DNA from: Halisarca cf. caerulea
Taxonomy: Eukaryota; Porifera; Demospongiae; Chondrillida; Halisarcidae
Assembly (NCBI GenBank): GCA_963170055.1
Contig: CAUJGJ010000030.1
Coordinates: 103,501 to 167,500, forward strand
Direction of reading: 5' to 3'
Length of the DNA stretch: 64,000 bases
The notes below the pieces were generated by a model. The model saw nothing but the letters and a program-made list of their open reading frames with translations. It did no database searches and was not told the origin of the DNA. Each line of letters opens with the position of its first letter. Position 1 is the stretch's first letter. Both the position numbers and the translations under genes were made by a program. Below, piece by piece: positions 21,663 through 38,755 of the stretch.

Positions 21663-23748
21663 GATATGCATGTATAATGCAAATTAGATTTGAAGCCCTG
21701 CTTAGTTTCTGATGGTGGCATAAATGTACATCCTGCATGATAAAAAGAATATTGACCATTAAATGGACCTATCCTGCAGCTGGTGAGTCCACCTATAACT
21801 TGTCATAACGAGGTTTAATTATGTGCACTTTATATACGTACAAAGGCAAAACTAATTACTTTTGTTCAGTCAGGAGTATTATAGAAAGGGCAATCTACCC
21901 ATTGTAAACATGTCCTTGAGTTAATATGTGTGCGTGTACAGCTAGTGGTCTATCCTATGAGAGGAAATGCAGGGAAGCAATGTACCGTATACTGGGAAAG
22001 TTTCGCGGAGATAAAGTTTCGCGAATTTCGTGAAGTCGACAGCATTCGTGAAACTTTATTTCGTGAATTCTAGCTCTGTTCTATCCATCTATATATGAAA
22101 TGCAGCGATTCTCGAAAGTTTTTTCGCGAAAATCGCGAAATCTAGGGATTCACAAAAGTTCTACTCTGTGAACCTTTCCCGGTATACAGTATACGGTGGA
22201 TTAAGAAAATTTGATCAAAATTATATATATAGTCATGACTCTTTAATCTGGCCTTTGATAATCCAGAATCCTTGTTATCCAGCCACTAGAAATATGTACT
22301 CATTGTACACAGTGCATTGTAAAAAGATTTGTTAATCCAGCACCCTCTTTAATCTGGCATCTTTTAGTGCAACAAATGTGGGCCGATTAAAGTGTCACAA
22401 CTGTACTACGAGAGCCAAGAATGTTGATTAGAGCACACGTATTAGCTGTGGGAAATGTAGTCTTGTCCGCTATCACTCCCGTGGTGGCTAGTATCCTTGG
22501 CAGATTACTGTAAATATATTATTGTACTAACTTATTAGGCAGTTAATTCAGGTTTATGTGATGTACATTGCATTGTAAGAAGCCCAAGAAGATGTGTTTA
22601 AATGAACTTTTGTAAATTGAATTTTGAACATTAGGTTTGACGATCCATAACAACATACACTTATTGAAACATCTATAACAACTATGCCTGTGCATTGCAT
22701 GCTTACACAAATAGGCATGCCTGTGGTTTAATGTAATATGGAAATGTATACATATTACATATCACTCGAGATCTCTATCTAAAACCATTTAAAAATGGTA
22801 CAAGGATGTAGGATTGACACAGGATCGTGCAAAAAGCCATTATCAAAAAAGGATTCTCCAAAAACACTTGGAACAAGGTTAAGTTGCAAAACCGGTACAG
22901 GGCTAGGTGGGCAAAGGGCAAGACAGGCATAGGGCTAGACGAGCATAGGGCTACACATGCATGAGGCTAGACGGGCATAGGGCTAGACAGAGTTTAATTG
23001 GACTGAATGTACACTGTGCAAATTCCTACATCCCGCATGTGCAGCACATTATACAGTACATATGTGCTGCGGGATGTAGGAATTTGCACAGTGTACATTC
23101 AGTCCAATTAAACTCTGTCTAGCCCTATGCCCGTCTAGCCTCATGCATGTGTAGCCCTATGCTCGTCTAGCCCTATGCCTGTCTTGCCCTTTGCCCACCT
23201 AGCCCTGTACCGGTTTTGCAACTTAACCTTGTTCCAAGTGTTTTTGGAGAATCCTTTTTTGATAATGGCTTTTTGCACGATCCTGTGTCAATCCTACATC
23301 CTTGTACCATTTTAAAATGGTTTTTATACACCCTTGTTCGTGCGGTTTTTCCTTTTACAGCAAAACGGTTGCTTGAATAGGTTTCCACTGCAGTTGAGAA
23401 GGAATACGATCAAATCTTGTACCGTACTCCATAATATGTATGCGTGAATATATATAATATGCAGTGCTGTGCAGCTTGTACTGTACCTCCCTCTAGCTAT
23501 CACTATAGTTTGATAGTAGTAATTGATACATACTGTGCATCCGACTCACCACATTGCTTGCAACACCTTCCTGGTATGAAAAATGGTGAGAGCCCTTTTG
23601 GGCAGGGAAGAGATTCTGGACATTTCTTGTGAAGCAAAAGTACCTTGCCATGATTGCAGTGATACTGCATGCAGGGCTTCCTTGAATCAGTCCAATTTTC
23701 TCCAGACCAAAACACTCCCTCCTTCACATCACAGTAGGGACAGGTAAC
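20877..23748 (-). CDS. Secreted VWC + TSP1 domain protein, 3' two exons
   Basis: Two exons are clear: 23748-23550 and 21085-20877, phases 0 to 1, with the stop at 20877-20879. The first encodes a von Willebrand factor C (chordin-type) domain with about ten cysteines, starting CPYCDVKEGVFWSGENW and ending GRCCKQC. The second encodes a thrombospondin type-1 repeat (WSKWTRCSRSCGSGRRSRSR..., ending CNSQACP), then a short tail. Both are extracellular modules, so the protein is secreted or cell-surface. VWC followed by TSP1 is the order in CCN-family proteins. The TSP1 here looks more like the spondin/hemicentin type, and no C-terminal cystine knot follows. The 5' exons are not resolved. The intron between the two exons carries a very large palindrome. 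Confidence 0.8.
21311..21560 (+). repeat. Direct repeat copy A (250 bp)
   Basis: Nearly identical to 22704-22953, differing at only a few positions. It ends in the same run of AGACAGGCATAGGGCT-type units and lies in the VWC/TSP1 gene intron. Confidence 0.9.
21604..21658. repeat. TG microsatellite
   Basis: About 25 TG units broken by one TATG. It lies directly after direct repeat copy A, in the VWC/TSP1 gene intron. Confidence 0.9.
21985..22196. mobile_element. Short inverted-repeat element (MITE) with CCGTATAC ends
   Basis: The left end CCGTATACTGGGAAAGTT is matched by the reverse complement of the right end, imperfectly, with a short insertion. The left side is flanked by TA. The interior is made of repeated TTTCGCGAA-like words. 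No coding capacity. Confidence 0.7.
22704..22953 (+). repeat. Direct repeat copy B (250 bp), overlapping the palindrome's left arm
   Basis: Copy of 21311-21560. From 22781 onward it also forms the left arm of the palindrome. The 3' part is a 16-bp tandem array (unit AGACGGGCATAGGGCT, four imperfect copies, about 22921-22990). Confidence 0.9.
22781..23324. repeat. Near-perfect 544-bp palindrome (257-bp arms, 30-bp centre)
   Basis: Left arm 22781-23037 and right arm 23068-23324 are reverse complements with essentially one small difference, near the outer end (CATTTAAAAAT against CATTTTAAAAT). The centre 23038-23067 itself has a short inverted repeat (GCAGCACAT and ATGTGCTGC). The left arm is also present as an unpaired direct copy at 21311-21560. 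Transcription of the host gene through this intron would give a ~257-bp double-stranded RNA hairpin. Confidence 0.95.
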
Positions 23749-23835
23749 CTAAGAGAGTAGTATGTACACGGAAGTATGTATATGGGTGTTTGGCCTGCAT
23801 GTGTCTACTTGTGAGTGTGGTCATGGTGTACGTGT

Positions 23836-23899
<64 letters not shown>

Positions 23900-23900
23900 A
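23836..23900. repeat. TG microsatellite
   Basis: An uninterrupted (TG)n run of about 60 bp, just upstream (on -) of the VWC exon. Open frames across it are artefacts. Confidence 0.9.
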
Positions 23901-25172
23901 TGTGTGCATGCATCTGAATGTGCATATTTGATCATGAATTTATTCAGTATGAGTATGACTCAACTGTATACATATGCAATCATTTTTCATATGTATCCTG
24001 TATATTTTACAAGCACTATCACAGGTCCATAGTATAGGTAAGTAATGGTGGGGATGGGATGGATTGAAGAAAGGAAATGAAGTACTAATCTAGATTTATA
24101 CTTGTAGGTCGGTCACCAACAGCTGGTGGTATAGCCTATACCAAAGTAAGAAGTATGGTGACAGAAGAAACTGTACGTATAAAACGGTGCATTGTATAGG
24201 TCGCAGACTCATCCAGTGTATATATATTAAAATGACATTGTAATGTTTGGTATAGAAAAAGGAATATTGAGTTGAAGGTTGATGGTTTGATTGTATTGGC
24301 AATAGAAATGTACATTATATGTGGAGTATATGAAAAGTGTATATATTTACATGTTGTATAATTTGAATTAGGTCTATAGTATGATCTAGCTTGTGCCACA
24401 AAAATTCATACCAATATAAAGTATCATTAATTAATGACATCTATGTGAAAGTCAAAATTCTGAAAGTTATCATAGTCTAGTACATTGCTGATGGCTAATA
24501 GAGTGTCTAGGTGTAGGTTCTAATACATGACAAGTATATATACGGAACTTATGTCTAATGCTTTGTTAAAAGTAATGTTGGGCAATCCTCTGTACCTATA
24601 CTGTGACATGTAGTAGTTAAAACTCACAGCATTCACACTTAGTGTCAGCATAAGATCGATATTGTACGTATATTGTATGTATTCTCTCACATTCAATCAA
24701 GTACACATGCATCACAGTATCACTCAAACTCACATTGTAGGAGCATGCTATTTCTTATAAGCATTTATCTCGCATTTTAATTCATTTACTCTACATAAAA
24801 TTCATGTAGTACTACAGGCCTAATTACATCCAACATTCCATATACATGATATGACACAGCAGGCAAGGCCAATGTGTATTAATATTTGATGCCTATAACA
24901 CTTGATTAAATTGTGTAGTGTGTGAAAGCAGACTTGTGTCATGACGTACAAACTTCATGTTTCTTAATCCATTTTTGACTTACATGAAGGGTTTCTAAAC
25001 CATTTTCTTGACCTTGAATATCTGTAACATCTACAGCACATAATTATAGAAATGACAGTATAATTTATTATTGGAGCTACAGAATGTTCAGTCATTGAAT
25101 GATCACAGCACAGATGTGAAACCCATTGGCTAATATTATTGTTACATCGTAATTACTTAAATTGCTATTGAC

Positions 25173-26400
25173 TTGCTACTCTTTGAACAGGAAGCAAAGA
25201 AGTTTGGTCTCAGTTTGAACCATAAGAAGAGAGAGCTCATCACTCTCACCAAGCTTGTACTTCCCAAGGATGTAGTTCTCCCTGGCTCACCCATAGGTGA
25301 TGTATATATGTACCATTGGTGGTGTTCTCAAAGAGAAGTAGGAGGCCCTCCGCGTGCAAACAACAGGTCAAATTAAGGCTTCTTTCCTTTGGCAAGCATG
25401 ATACATTGCTCCTTCTGAAGCATGTTTTTACTCTGCCAATGAGTTTGTTCATGTTAAGAACATTGCCCTGTTTCCTTTCTTCCCTCCTCCGGGAGTTTGC
25501 TCGGCATCCTGTCATCAATTCTCAAATATTTATGTTGATCTTCCTAGTAATGCCACATGGCTTCAAACCCTATACCTGTCTGATCTGGGTGAGATGGTGT
25601 TAGATCCACAAAAGTTTAAGCTTTACTTACGCCTTCTTGCTTTTTATTATCCACTGCAGATGGCAATATCAAGTGAGGTTGCTGGTACGCACATGCCTCC
25701 CATCTCAAGTCAACCTGGCTATACAAGATTGGTCACAAGGGCAGAACTATTCCCCTCCATCTGGCTTGGATGCTAAGTGGCATAAAGCGTGAGCCTAGGA
25801 AGCAGGAAGTTATGTAGACAGAAGTTGCTGAATTCTACTACTGTCGTTGCCGTGCCCAACCTTTGGTAGTCTTCTCCAAAGAGTTGGGTTATTGGCTTGA
25901 TGATTCTCACATCATCTATGGATCTTTGCACACATGACTCAGTTGGATTGCAGCTGGAATTCACCTTGGTATACCACTGTGCTAACCTCACTTACAGTAT
26001 GTCAGTACTGTTCTGAGCCTGTGGATACATGAACTGGCTATACATGGCTAAAGATGCTGGAAAAGCCAATGTCACCATCGCAATATGCCTGGTGATGTGA
26101 ATGCCCTCATTCACAGCGTCCTTTCATGTACTGACATCCAATCGCATCTTGAGCCTGGGGTGTTTGCATTTCCAACAATTGCAGGCCTGACTATAGGATA
26201 ATCTTAGTCCCTTACAAGCATGCATGGTTGTCCTCTCTTTTGAGACTTCACATGCCCAGACTTTTGCTGGCAGTCATGTAGCACAACAGCTTGCTAGTGT
26301 GGAACAGTTGCAGCTGATGCAGAGGATATAGAAAGCCATCCAACTATAAACACTCAAACCACTCTATTCATGGCTTGTTACTGTGGAAATGGCTGCCCCA
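25173..26400 (+). pseudogene. Decayed reverse-transcriptase retroelement
   Basis: Fragments in shifting + frames resemble a retroelement polymerase and its C-terminal region: FGLSLNHKKRELIT followed by a GSPIG motif near 25290, then KHVFTLPMSLFMLRTLPCF near 25410. Weaker matches run past 26100. Stops and frameshifts occur every 100-300 bp, so it is dead. The pattern fits the non-LTR type elements common in marine invertebrates, but I cannot name the clade. Confidence 0.7.
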
Positions 26401-27572
26401 TATATACATGACTATATACATACATATAATATTATTACATGACATAGGTAGGAAAATGAGACTGAAAGCTGATGATCTCACGTCCAAATTGTCATCTCCT
26501 TTAATGTGTTTCAGTCGCAATTTAAAGAGACAATACAGATTCAGTTTTGGAAACAAAATAAATTGTAAAACGAAATACGTTACACCGGCATAACTGCTAT
26601 GCCAAACTTTGAAATAGTCTGGTGTAGCTAAGACCCAAACTCACTTGGCCATTTTCGGGGACTGATGTCACTGGGCAAGTGAGTATGGTCTGGCTACGTC
26701 AGACTCATTTTGAACTTATTTGATTAATGTTGTAGTCTATTTGTGACAGGATGTACTAGAGTAGGGTAGGGTATCACGGGACGGAGGCTATTTTTAGCCA
26801 TTACGCGATAGTTTGAACAGCGGCATCAGGAAGTGTGCACAAAATTCCAAGATTGCTGTGTAGGTTTGTTTGCCATCTGTTGACCACACCATCCAATTGC
26901 AAACAACTTGGTGGCTGTGACAGTGTAAACGCACACAAGTTACCAACTACTGTATTCCTACCTTAAAAATGTCTTGAAGAAGCTAAGAAATCAGTGCTCA
27001 ATTTCAAAGTAGTGATGATAGCACAAAATATAACAAAAAACATAAATAAAAAATACATCATCAAAAAGCTAAAAACATGCTGTTTTCCATGCTAGGAAAA
27101 AAATAAATGAAATTTATTGATGACATGAGACAGAGCCCTGTGTGTGAAGAGCGGCCATTATTAGGCTTCGCGACCAATAATGGCCTACCCAAGTGTCCCT
27201 GAAGAACTCTTTGTATCTTCGCTTATATGCAATGAGAGTCATTGGATTCTATGTTCAATTATAGATAATATGTGGCCCTAACTGGAATGCTAGTAAATTA
27301 TTCAACTTCATCTGTTGCTTCTCTACAATGAAAGACCCTTAGGTGTTCCATAACTCCCCACATTACTCTACATAAATATAATTATTACTAAAGATTTTTT
27401 TAAAAAATCACTGCACAATAAAGACCCTGCGGCTACTGTATCATGTGATTTAATATCAATTCCCCATGATAAAAAAATATGCCACTATAAAATCATGCAG
27501 GTGAAATGGCAAAGTAGTGAACAGAAGTTTTTATATTGTTTTCATTTGGACTTCCGGTGTGTAACGCTCGTC

Positions 27573-27616
<44 letters not shown>

Positions 27617-27645
27617 TATATTTATATATATATTATATTTATTTA

Positions 27646-27679
<34 letters not shown>

Positions 27680-27841
27680 TGGATTTGAAGAAAAGTCTTA
27701 TAATAGAGAATTTATATAATAGTAATAAAGAAGTATGAATTTATACAGGAATGAGTTATAGGAATTCAAAAAAATCGTCCAGTTACAATAAACAGTATGT
27801 TCAATGAATGTTCAGCTGTGCACTTACACTCCAATGCTTTG

Positions 27842-27899
27842 CAAGTGATTCGAGTGCGTGGGGCGGCAGCCCCCACGAGTTTTTAACTCGAATTACTTG
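27842..27899. repeat. Stand-alone hairpin module, copy 1
   Basis: Outer stem CAAGTGATTCGAGT (27842-27855) pairs with ACTCGAATTACTTG (27886-27899). An inner GC-rich stem CGTGGGG/CCCCACG lies inside it. The same layout occurs at 37601-37658 (inverted) and 52385-52445. Flanks are not shared between copies. Confidence 0.8.
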
Positions 27900-28451
27900 T
27901 TATCTATTATGTGCAATTGTAGTATGATTCTGTAATAATGCGCAAATCCCTGCTCCGCCATTTTAATAGTTTAGTTTTTGCGTGACGACGCGGGTGGTCT
28001 TGACCGTCTTTGGATCCACGATCGAGATATCGTAACGTGCGGTGAGCAACTGTCCGCGAGCGAGGATTCCACGCTTCTAGTAGTAGTATTATGTGGTGTT
28101 ATTACACAGTAGCGGGTGCTAACAAGGTATACGCACAGCTATTAGTCTAGCTACCTACAAAGTAGCCTTCCGGCTAAGTGGATCTCCAGGATAATGCTGA
28201 TTGTAAACCGAATTAAATATGGCACGCGTCGCAGCCTGCAAACATACATGATCGATGCTACTGTAAGATCCCCGTGGAACGAGTAATAGTACATGTACAG
28301 AAAGTATCAATAGTTATGAAAGCAACACGAATTATAACCGGGAGCTACAGGCATGCGTGGATACGTACACCGCGGTTATATACCATGCAGGAATGCCATG
28401 TCTACGTGCAACTAGAATAGTACAAACAGCGATGTGGATCTGATCACAGAC

Positions 28452-28593
28452 CCTCCGCGCCCGGGCGGGGATGATGCATGGTGGAACTGTGTCGAAAGTT
28501 TGAGGTCATCAACTTACCACACGAGACGATAATCTCCATAGCCAAGAACGCACACAGAAGAACCAAAAATTTGCTCGAATGGCACAACTTCAT
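28452..28593 (-). CDS. Possible signal-peptide first exon of the VWC/TSP1 gene
   Basis: From the ATG at 28593 the frame reads MKLCHSSKFLVLLCAFLAME and on. This has a basic start, a hydrophobic core and a Ser-Cys-Gly near residue 25, like a signal peptide. A donor (G|gtctgt) ends it at 28452 in phase 1. The VWC exon needs phase 0 in, so at least one intermediate exon is missing from my model. The link to the gene at 20877-23748 is an inference from strand and logic only. It may instead be an unrelated gene. Confidence 0.35.
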
Positions 28594-28839
28594 GTTTCTT
28601 GATCCACGCGAGCGATCGACCAGGGTGTCAAGTAACAGCACTACTGTCTATAGTGGATCGTGGAATATCTATCAAGGGACAATGTAATCTGGTGGTTGTC
28701 AACAAGTTACAGCTAGTCATGATAAATTGCCAAACGATATACGTCACGTCGGCATAACTGCCATACCACTGTATTACAATGTGTCTAGGAAGGCATATCG
28801 TGCGTTCCAGCTCGCATTCCAGAGGTACGATAGGCAATA

Positions 28840-34544
<5,705 letters not shown>

Positions 34545-34561
34545 CCAATGTGGACCTCGAG

Positions 34562-34605
34562 CGTTCCCAGACCCACACGCGCCGCGAAAGGTGGGTCTGG
34601 GAACG
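34562..34605. repeat. Hairpin just upstream of the SCFD2 start
   Basis: CGTTCCCAGACCCAC and GTGGGTCTGGGAACG form a 15-bp stem around a CG-rich loop. It lies 18-61 bp upstream of the SCFD2 ATG, so it is in the 5' UTR or core promoter. Confidence 0.75.
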
Positions 34606-34656
34606 ACACCATTATATACACCCTTTTCTTGAGCCTCTCGTCCTCAACCTCACATC

Positions 34657-36743
34657 GGGATGTTGTAAAACACGGACCACGGATCACGGATCACGGACCA
34701 CGGATCACCCCAAATCACGTGCTGGCCACATGACAGTCTTGTAAACGTGAGATCTGGTGGAGGATGGAAGCGAGTCGTCCTCTTTTGTTGCTGCAGCCCT
34801 GTTGTAGCGAATAGAGAAAAGTATCGGCAAAGCGGAGATTTCTATGGCGAGTCGACGTTTGCAACAATTCCACAGTAGCCGAAGACAGCAAAGTTAGTCT
34901 ATGGTCTGACAAGTGGGCCGTACATGGTCTTTCACGAGGGTGGTCTGTATTCGTCCCCTTTTTGTCTATGCCTATACAGTCAGGATATGGGGTAACTGTT
35001 AAGTAGGGTACAGTGGGGTGATTTGGAACACTGGGGTAATTCGGAACAGGGCCTTTACTTCTGCTTTACTTCTGCTATGGTAAGTTGTCTAGCCATACTT
35101 GCTGCTGCTGAACTTCCAATTCATGGAGACATCGCTGACAAGAAATAATGTGTGTACCTTGTAGTTGACGCTAGCTGCTTTTGACCCACTGTCTCAAATC
35201 ACCCATGTCCCAAGTTACATTGTTTTACCCTATATTATTATGTAATGGATGTATACTGGGTGCCATATGCTATGTCACGGATGTTGTACAATACATTGTG
35301 TGCCAGCCATATGTTTCTCTAATGTGTTGTGTCAACCCCCTAGTCTGGCTTAGCCGACCCATTCCCACTTGGCCAATTTCAGGGGCTGATGATTCGCCTT
35401 CCACTGACGGCAGTCCCTGATAAAGAAAGAGAGAATGTGGCCTGGGCTACACAAGACTACCAACTCCCTGCTTTGTGTTCGGGGACGTAGAGGTTGGTAT
35501 GTATGTTGGGGGAGTATTGCTACAGTAACATGTAGTCTGTTTTGTACGCCACAACTGTGTTTGAGCTAGACTAAGTGGTGAGATGGCATTGTCCTAGTGT
35601 ACTCTTTCACATGTGTAGTGGCCTTGTCATGTGATAAAGCCATCACCAGTTTGCTATCCTATGTATTATGTATGCCAGGGTGGTGTCAGGTATAGCTGGC
35701 AGCTGGATACTTTTGAACCCCAGGCCCAATAGGCATAACAATATAGAACCTTGTCCCCTTCTTGACCCTTGATTACTGTGTAGCAACTTGTTGACCCTTA
35801 CATTGCTCCAGCGATATAAGTAGTCACTTCCCCGCTCATTATCTACCTGTCCAGTGAGTATACTGCCATAAATGATAGGAATCCAATGCATTGTACCCTT
35901 AGACGTAGCCTAGTGGTCACTCTTAAATGTTGCGGCATTTCAAAGTTGTTCTTGAGATGATGAAGACCATTGCATAATGATTACCTTTTGTTTTGCTTTC
36001 CTGTTTTCTACAGTCCTACATTGAAAATTGAACAGGACGGTGTAATGTTTAAATGATACAGACATCACCACATCTTCTACAGCATGAAGCATTGCTTTTT
36101 TAATATTGATAACTACAGTATCAGTACTCAGTATAATTATTTCAAGTTACTTTTTAATGGTCCTCATTCAGCTCCAGTTGAAGTCATTTATTTCTGTATA
36201 ATATTATTATAATAATTGTTTTTACCACAATAAAACACTGTTCTGCACACACTACATGTACCTTCATTCGAGCTCGCTTAATTGCTGTTCATCAGTGCAC
36301 TGAAGGGCTTGACCACCCTCACAGCTTCCCTGGTGCTGGGTAAAGACAGCACTTCACTTGTGTCTCCATTAGCTGCCAAGGGGTCCTCTCAACCTCGAAG
36401 ATACCCAGGGCTCACCACAAAATTTGGGCCCAGTGCTACTCAACATTTACTATTTCAGCAAGATGATGTACTACTCAGCTAGCACTAAAAGCGTATTAAA
36501 TCTCGCCAAGAGTGATCAAAGAAAAGCGATATGTAATAACAGTAAGTCGTTTTATAATTGCTTCAGTGTTGTTTGCGATCAGTAACGGCCGCTCGACAAC
36601 TAGAGCGTTTCTGCTGTGAACGTTACGGATTTTTAGTAACTACCGACGAAGATCGAGTGTGTATTGTCATGTGGTAGGCACGTGATTGAGGGTGATCCGT
36701 GGTCCGTGATCCGTGATCCGTGATCCGTGTTTTACAACATCCC
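34657..36743. mobile_element. 2.1-kb non-autonomous Mutator-like element with 9-bp target duplication
   Basis: Left end 34657-34734 and right end 36666-36743 are ~78-bp inverted repeats starting GGGATGTTGTAAAACACGGA. Each contains five heptamers of the form CACGGAY. The flanks are a perfect 9-bp direct repeat CCTCACATC (34648-34656 and 36744-36752). Long inverted repeats with a 9-bp duplication are typical of Mutator-like elements. I see no transposase frame inside, so it depends on one elsewhere. It lies between SCFD2 and AMFR, 113 bp from the SCFD2 ATG. Confidence 0.85.
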
Positions 36744-36752
36744 CCTCACATC

Positions 36753-38755
36753 CGCCTAGTCTGGCGTGGCCAGACCGAATTCCTCCATTTGCAAGCACTG
36801 GAGAAATTCGGTGTGGCCTGGCACACGCCAGCTACTTCTGCCCATCATTGTTACAATGTGCGGGCAAGATCAGATATACTAGAGGCCGGGGGGATGACAT
36901 GCAAGATTATACGCATATATACTTACATACCGTATACATACATATTCTTTGACTCAGTACTCGAGCCCTGCTCTCATGTATGACACATTCACTACTTCAA
37001 TGCATGTATATTGAAGCATACTTCACCTGTGGAGTATTCCTAGGGTGAGTACTAGGCAGCTGTTGTACATGTATAATATATACAGTATTAATGTAATAAT
37101 ACTTCATAATAAGCAATTGTGCCAGTGCACCTAACAGATCCAGGAAAACCTGATCGATGATCTGGTCAGACCACAGACCATGCATGCAGGCATAACTAAA
37201 TGGCGATCTGGAGATACAGGTAGGCAGGCCTCGCTGGACAGCCTGGAAGATTTACACTGACAATTACTGCACTCACACTCAATTCACCTAGCTCTTCAGC
37301 ACTTGTGAATATAGCATTATTAGGATTATAACTATGTAACAATTACTCTAATATCATGCCTGCATCTGTAAGAGCTACAATGCTATATAATATGCAGCCT
37401 ATAGATAGAGAGAACAGTGGACTCCACTAATAAAGAACCCTGTTATAAAGAACAACTTGCTACGTCCAAGTTCGTGTGCATACATTATTCCTCTGTTACA
37501 ACAAACTCCTGTTATAAAGAACTTGTCACTGCTGCCAGATTTGAAGTGTATGGACCATACATTCTTAAAGACATGAAAGTGCATGCACAGGCTAGTCAAA
37601 CAAGTAATTTGAGTTAAAACCTTGTGGGGGCTGCCTCCCCACACACTCAAATCACTTGCAAAAATTAAAGGGTAATGCTACAGCTGAAAATGCTGCCTTT
37701 TGGCAGCCCCTAAAAACATACCAGAAACTAAATTTTGAGTGATTATGGTATATTTCTTCCATAAATACATAACAATAATGTAATATTCATATACTCTGTA
37801 ATACATACACTTCCTTTAGAAAGAACTCTGGCATGTTATAAAGAATAAATCCTTGTGGATTTCATGGTTCTATATGTCAGGAGTTCATGACTATAATAAG
37901 TGCATGGATTTTATACACCCTAAAAATAGACTATAATAATGATATATAGCAATGCCATATATTGGCATAATGCATGAGAAGGAAAAATGATTGAGGAGTT
38001 GTTGCCAAATTCTTAACAGTAGAAATATAAGCAAATAAAGCATAGTGCAGATCGAGAATTACTAGTAGAATTAAAGTGAAGTATATACCATAAATGCTAT
38101 ATACTTCTGCATGGTTGCATAGTATAATATACTAAGGTACAACTACTTCCAGTGATCAATCTATGTATGCGTAGGTTTGACGTTGCATGTGTCTTTCGCC
38201 AGACACTTCTCAAGGACTACATCATTGTAGTATAGACTCCAAAATGCAGCCAGTATACTATTCGAAAAGGTAAGTCCCCTATTGATTCCAAATTAACTGC
38301 AGCCACTATTATAGGAGAGGGCAGAGAACCACAACACACTTTGACTTGTCTGATCCAAACAAGAATGACTGGTCTCAGCAATCTTCTATCCAGACCTTTG
38401 TCCAATGTCCAACCAATATAATGGGCCTGCACCAGGCAGTTCTCTGGTGCAGTATCATCCTATAGGCCTTTAATGGTATGTATCTAACCAAATATTCACA
38501 ATAATTATTGAATGTTCGCAAATTAATGCATGCACATTTCCGATATTTACAAAAATAAAGTCCCATGAAAATTTTTTCATGGGACTTGATCACCTGCACA
38601 GTAGCCACACACATTCAACTTTCTAAATTATAAAAAATAGGAATAGGCTATGCATTCATTCCATAATATAAAAAGCAAAAAAATCAGTATCCAATAGCAT
38701 GTGCACACATACGAAGAACAAGTCACAAAAAAAGAATATCCAACCCATGGTTACT
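36753..38755. other. Intergenic region, 3' side of AMFR, no gene seen
   Basis: It contains a short foldback (about 36758-36832, with GTGGCCAGACCGAATT and an inverted partner) and hairpin module copy 2. Otherwise it is AT-rich text without a convincing exon. The AMFR 3' UTR lies at its right end. Confidence 0.6.
37601..37658 (-). repeat. Stand-alone hairpin module, copy 2 (inverted orientation)
   Basis: Read on the - strand the outer stem is CAAGTGATTTGAGT with ACTCAAATTACTTG. Compared with copy 1 a C-G pair has become T-A on both sides. The inner GTGTGGGGAGGCAGCCCCCAC stem is kept. Confidence 0.8.

Larger units (their letters stand above)
23749..28451. other. Long region without a resolved gene (probably 5' introns of the VWC/TSP1 gene)
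   Basis: Apart from the microsatellite at 23836 and the reverse-transcriptase relic at 25173-26400 I see no convincing exon. A TA repeat lies at 27574-27612 and again near 27654-27676. A hairpin module lies at 27842-27899. The stretch 27950-28450 is richer in CG and may be promoter sequence. Confidence 0.5.

Noticed and set aside
22990..23110. Palindrome as a CRISPR-like or tRNA-like array
   Set aside because: There are no regularly spaced repeats with unique spacers and no tRNA arms; it is one large inverted repeat.
38217..38614. Minus-strand ORFs of 71-79 aa just downstream of the AMFR stop
   Set aside because: They lie in the likely AMFR 3' UTR, have no family signal and show no splice logic.
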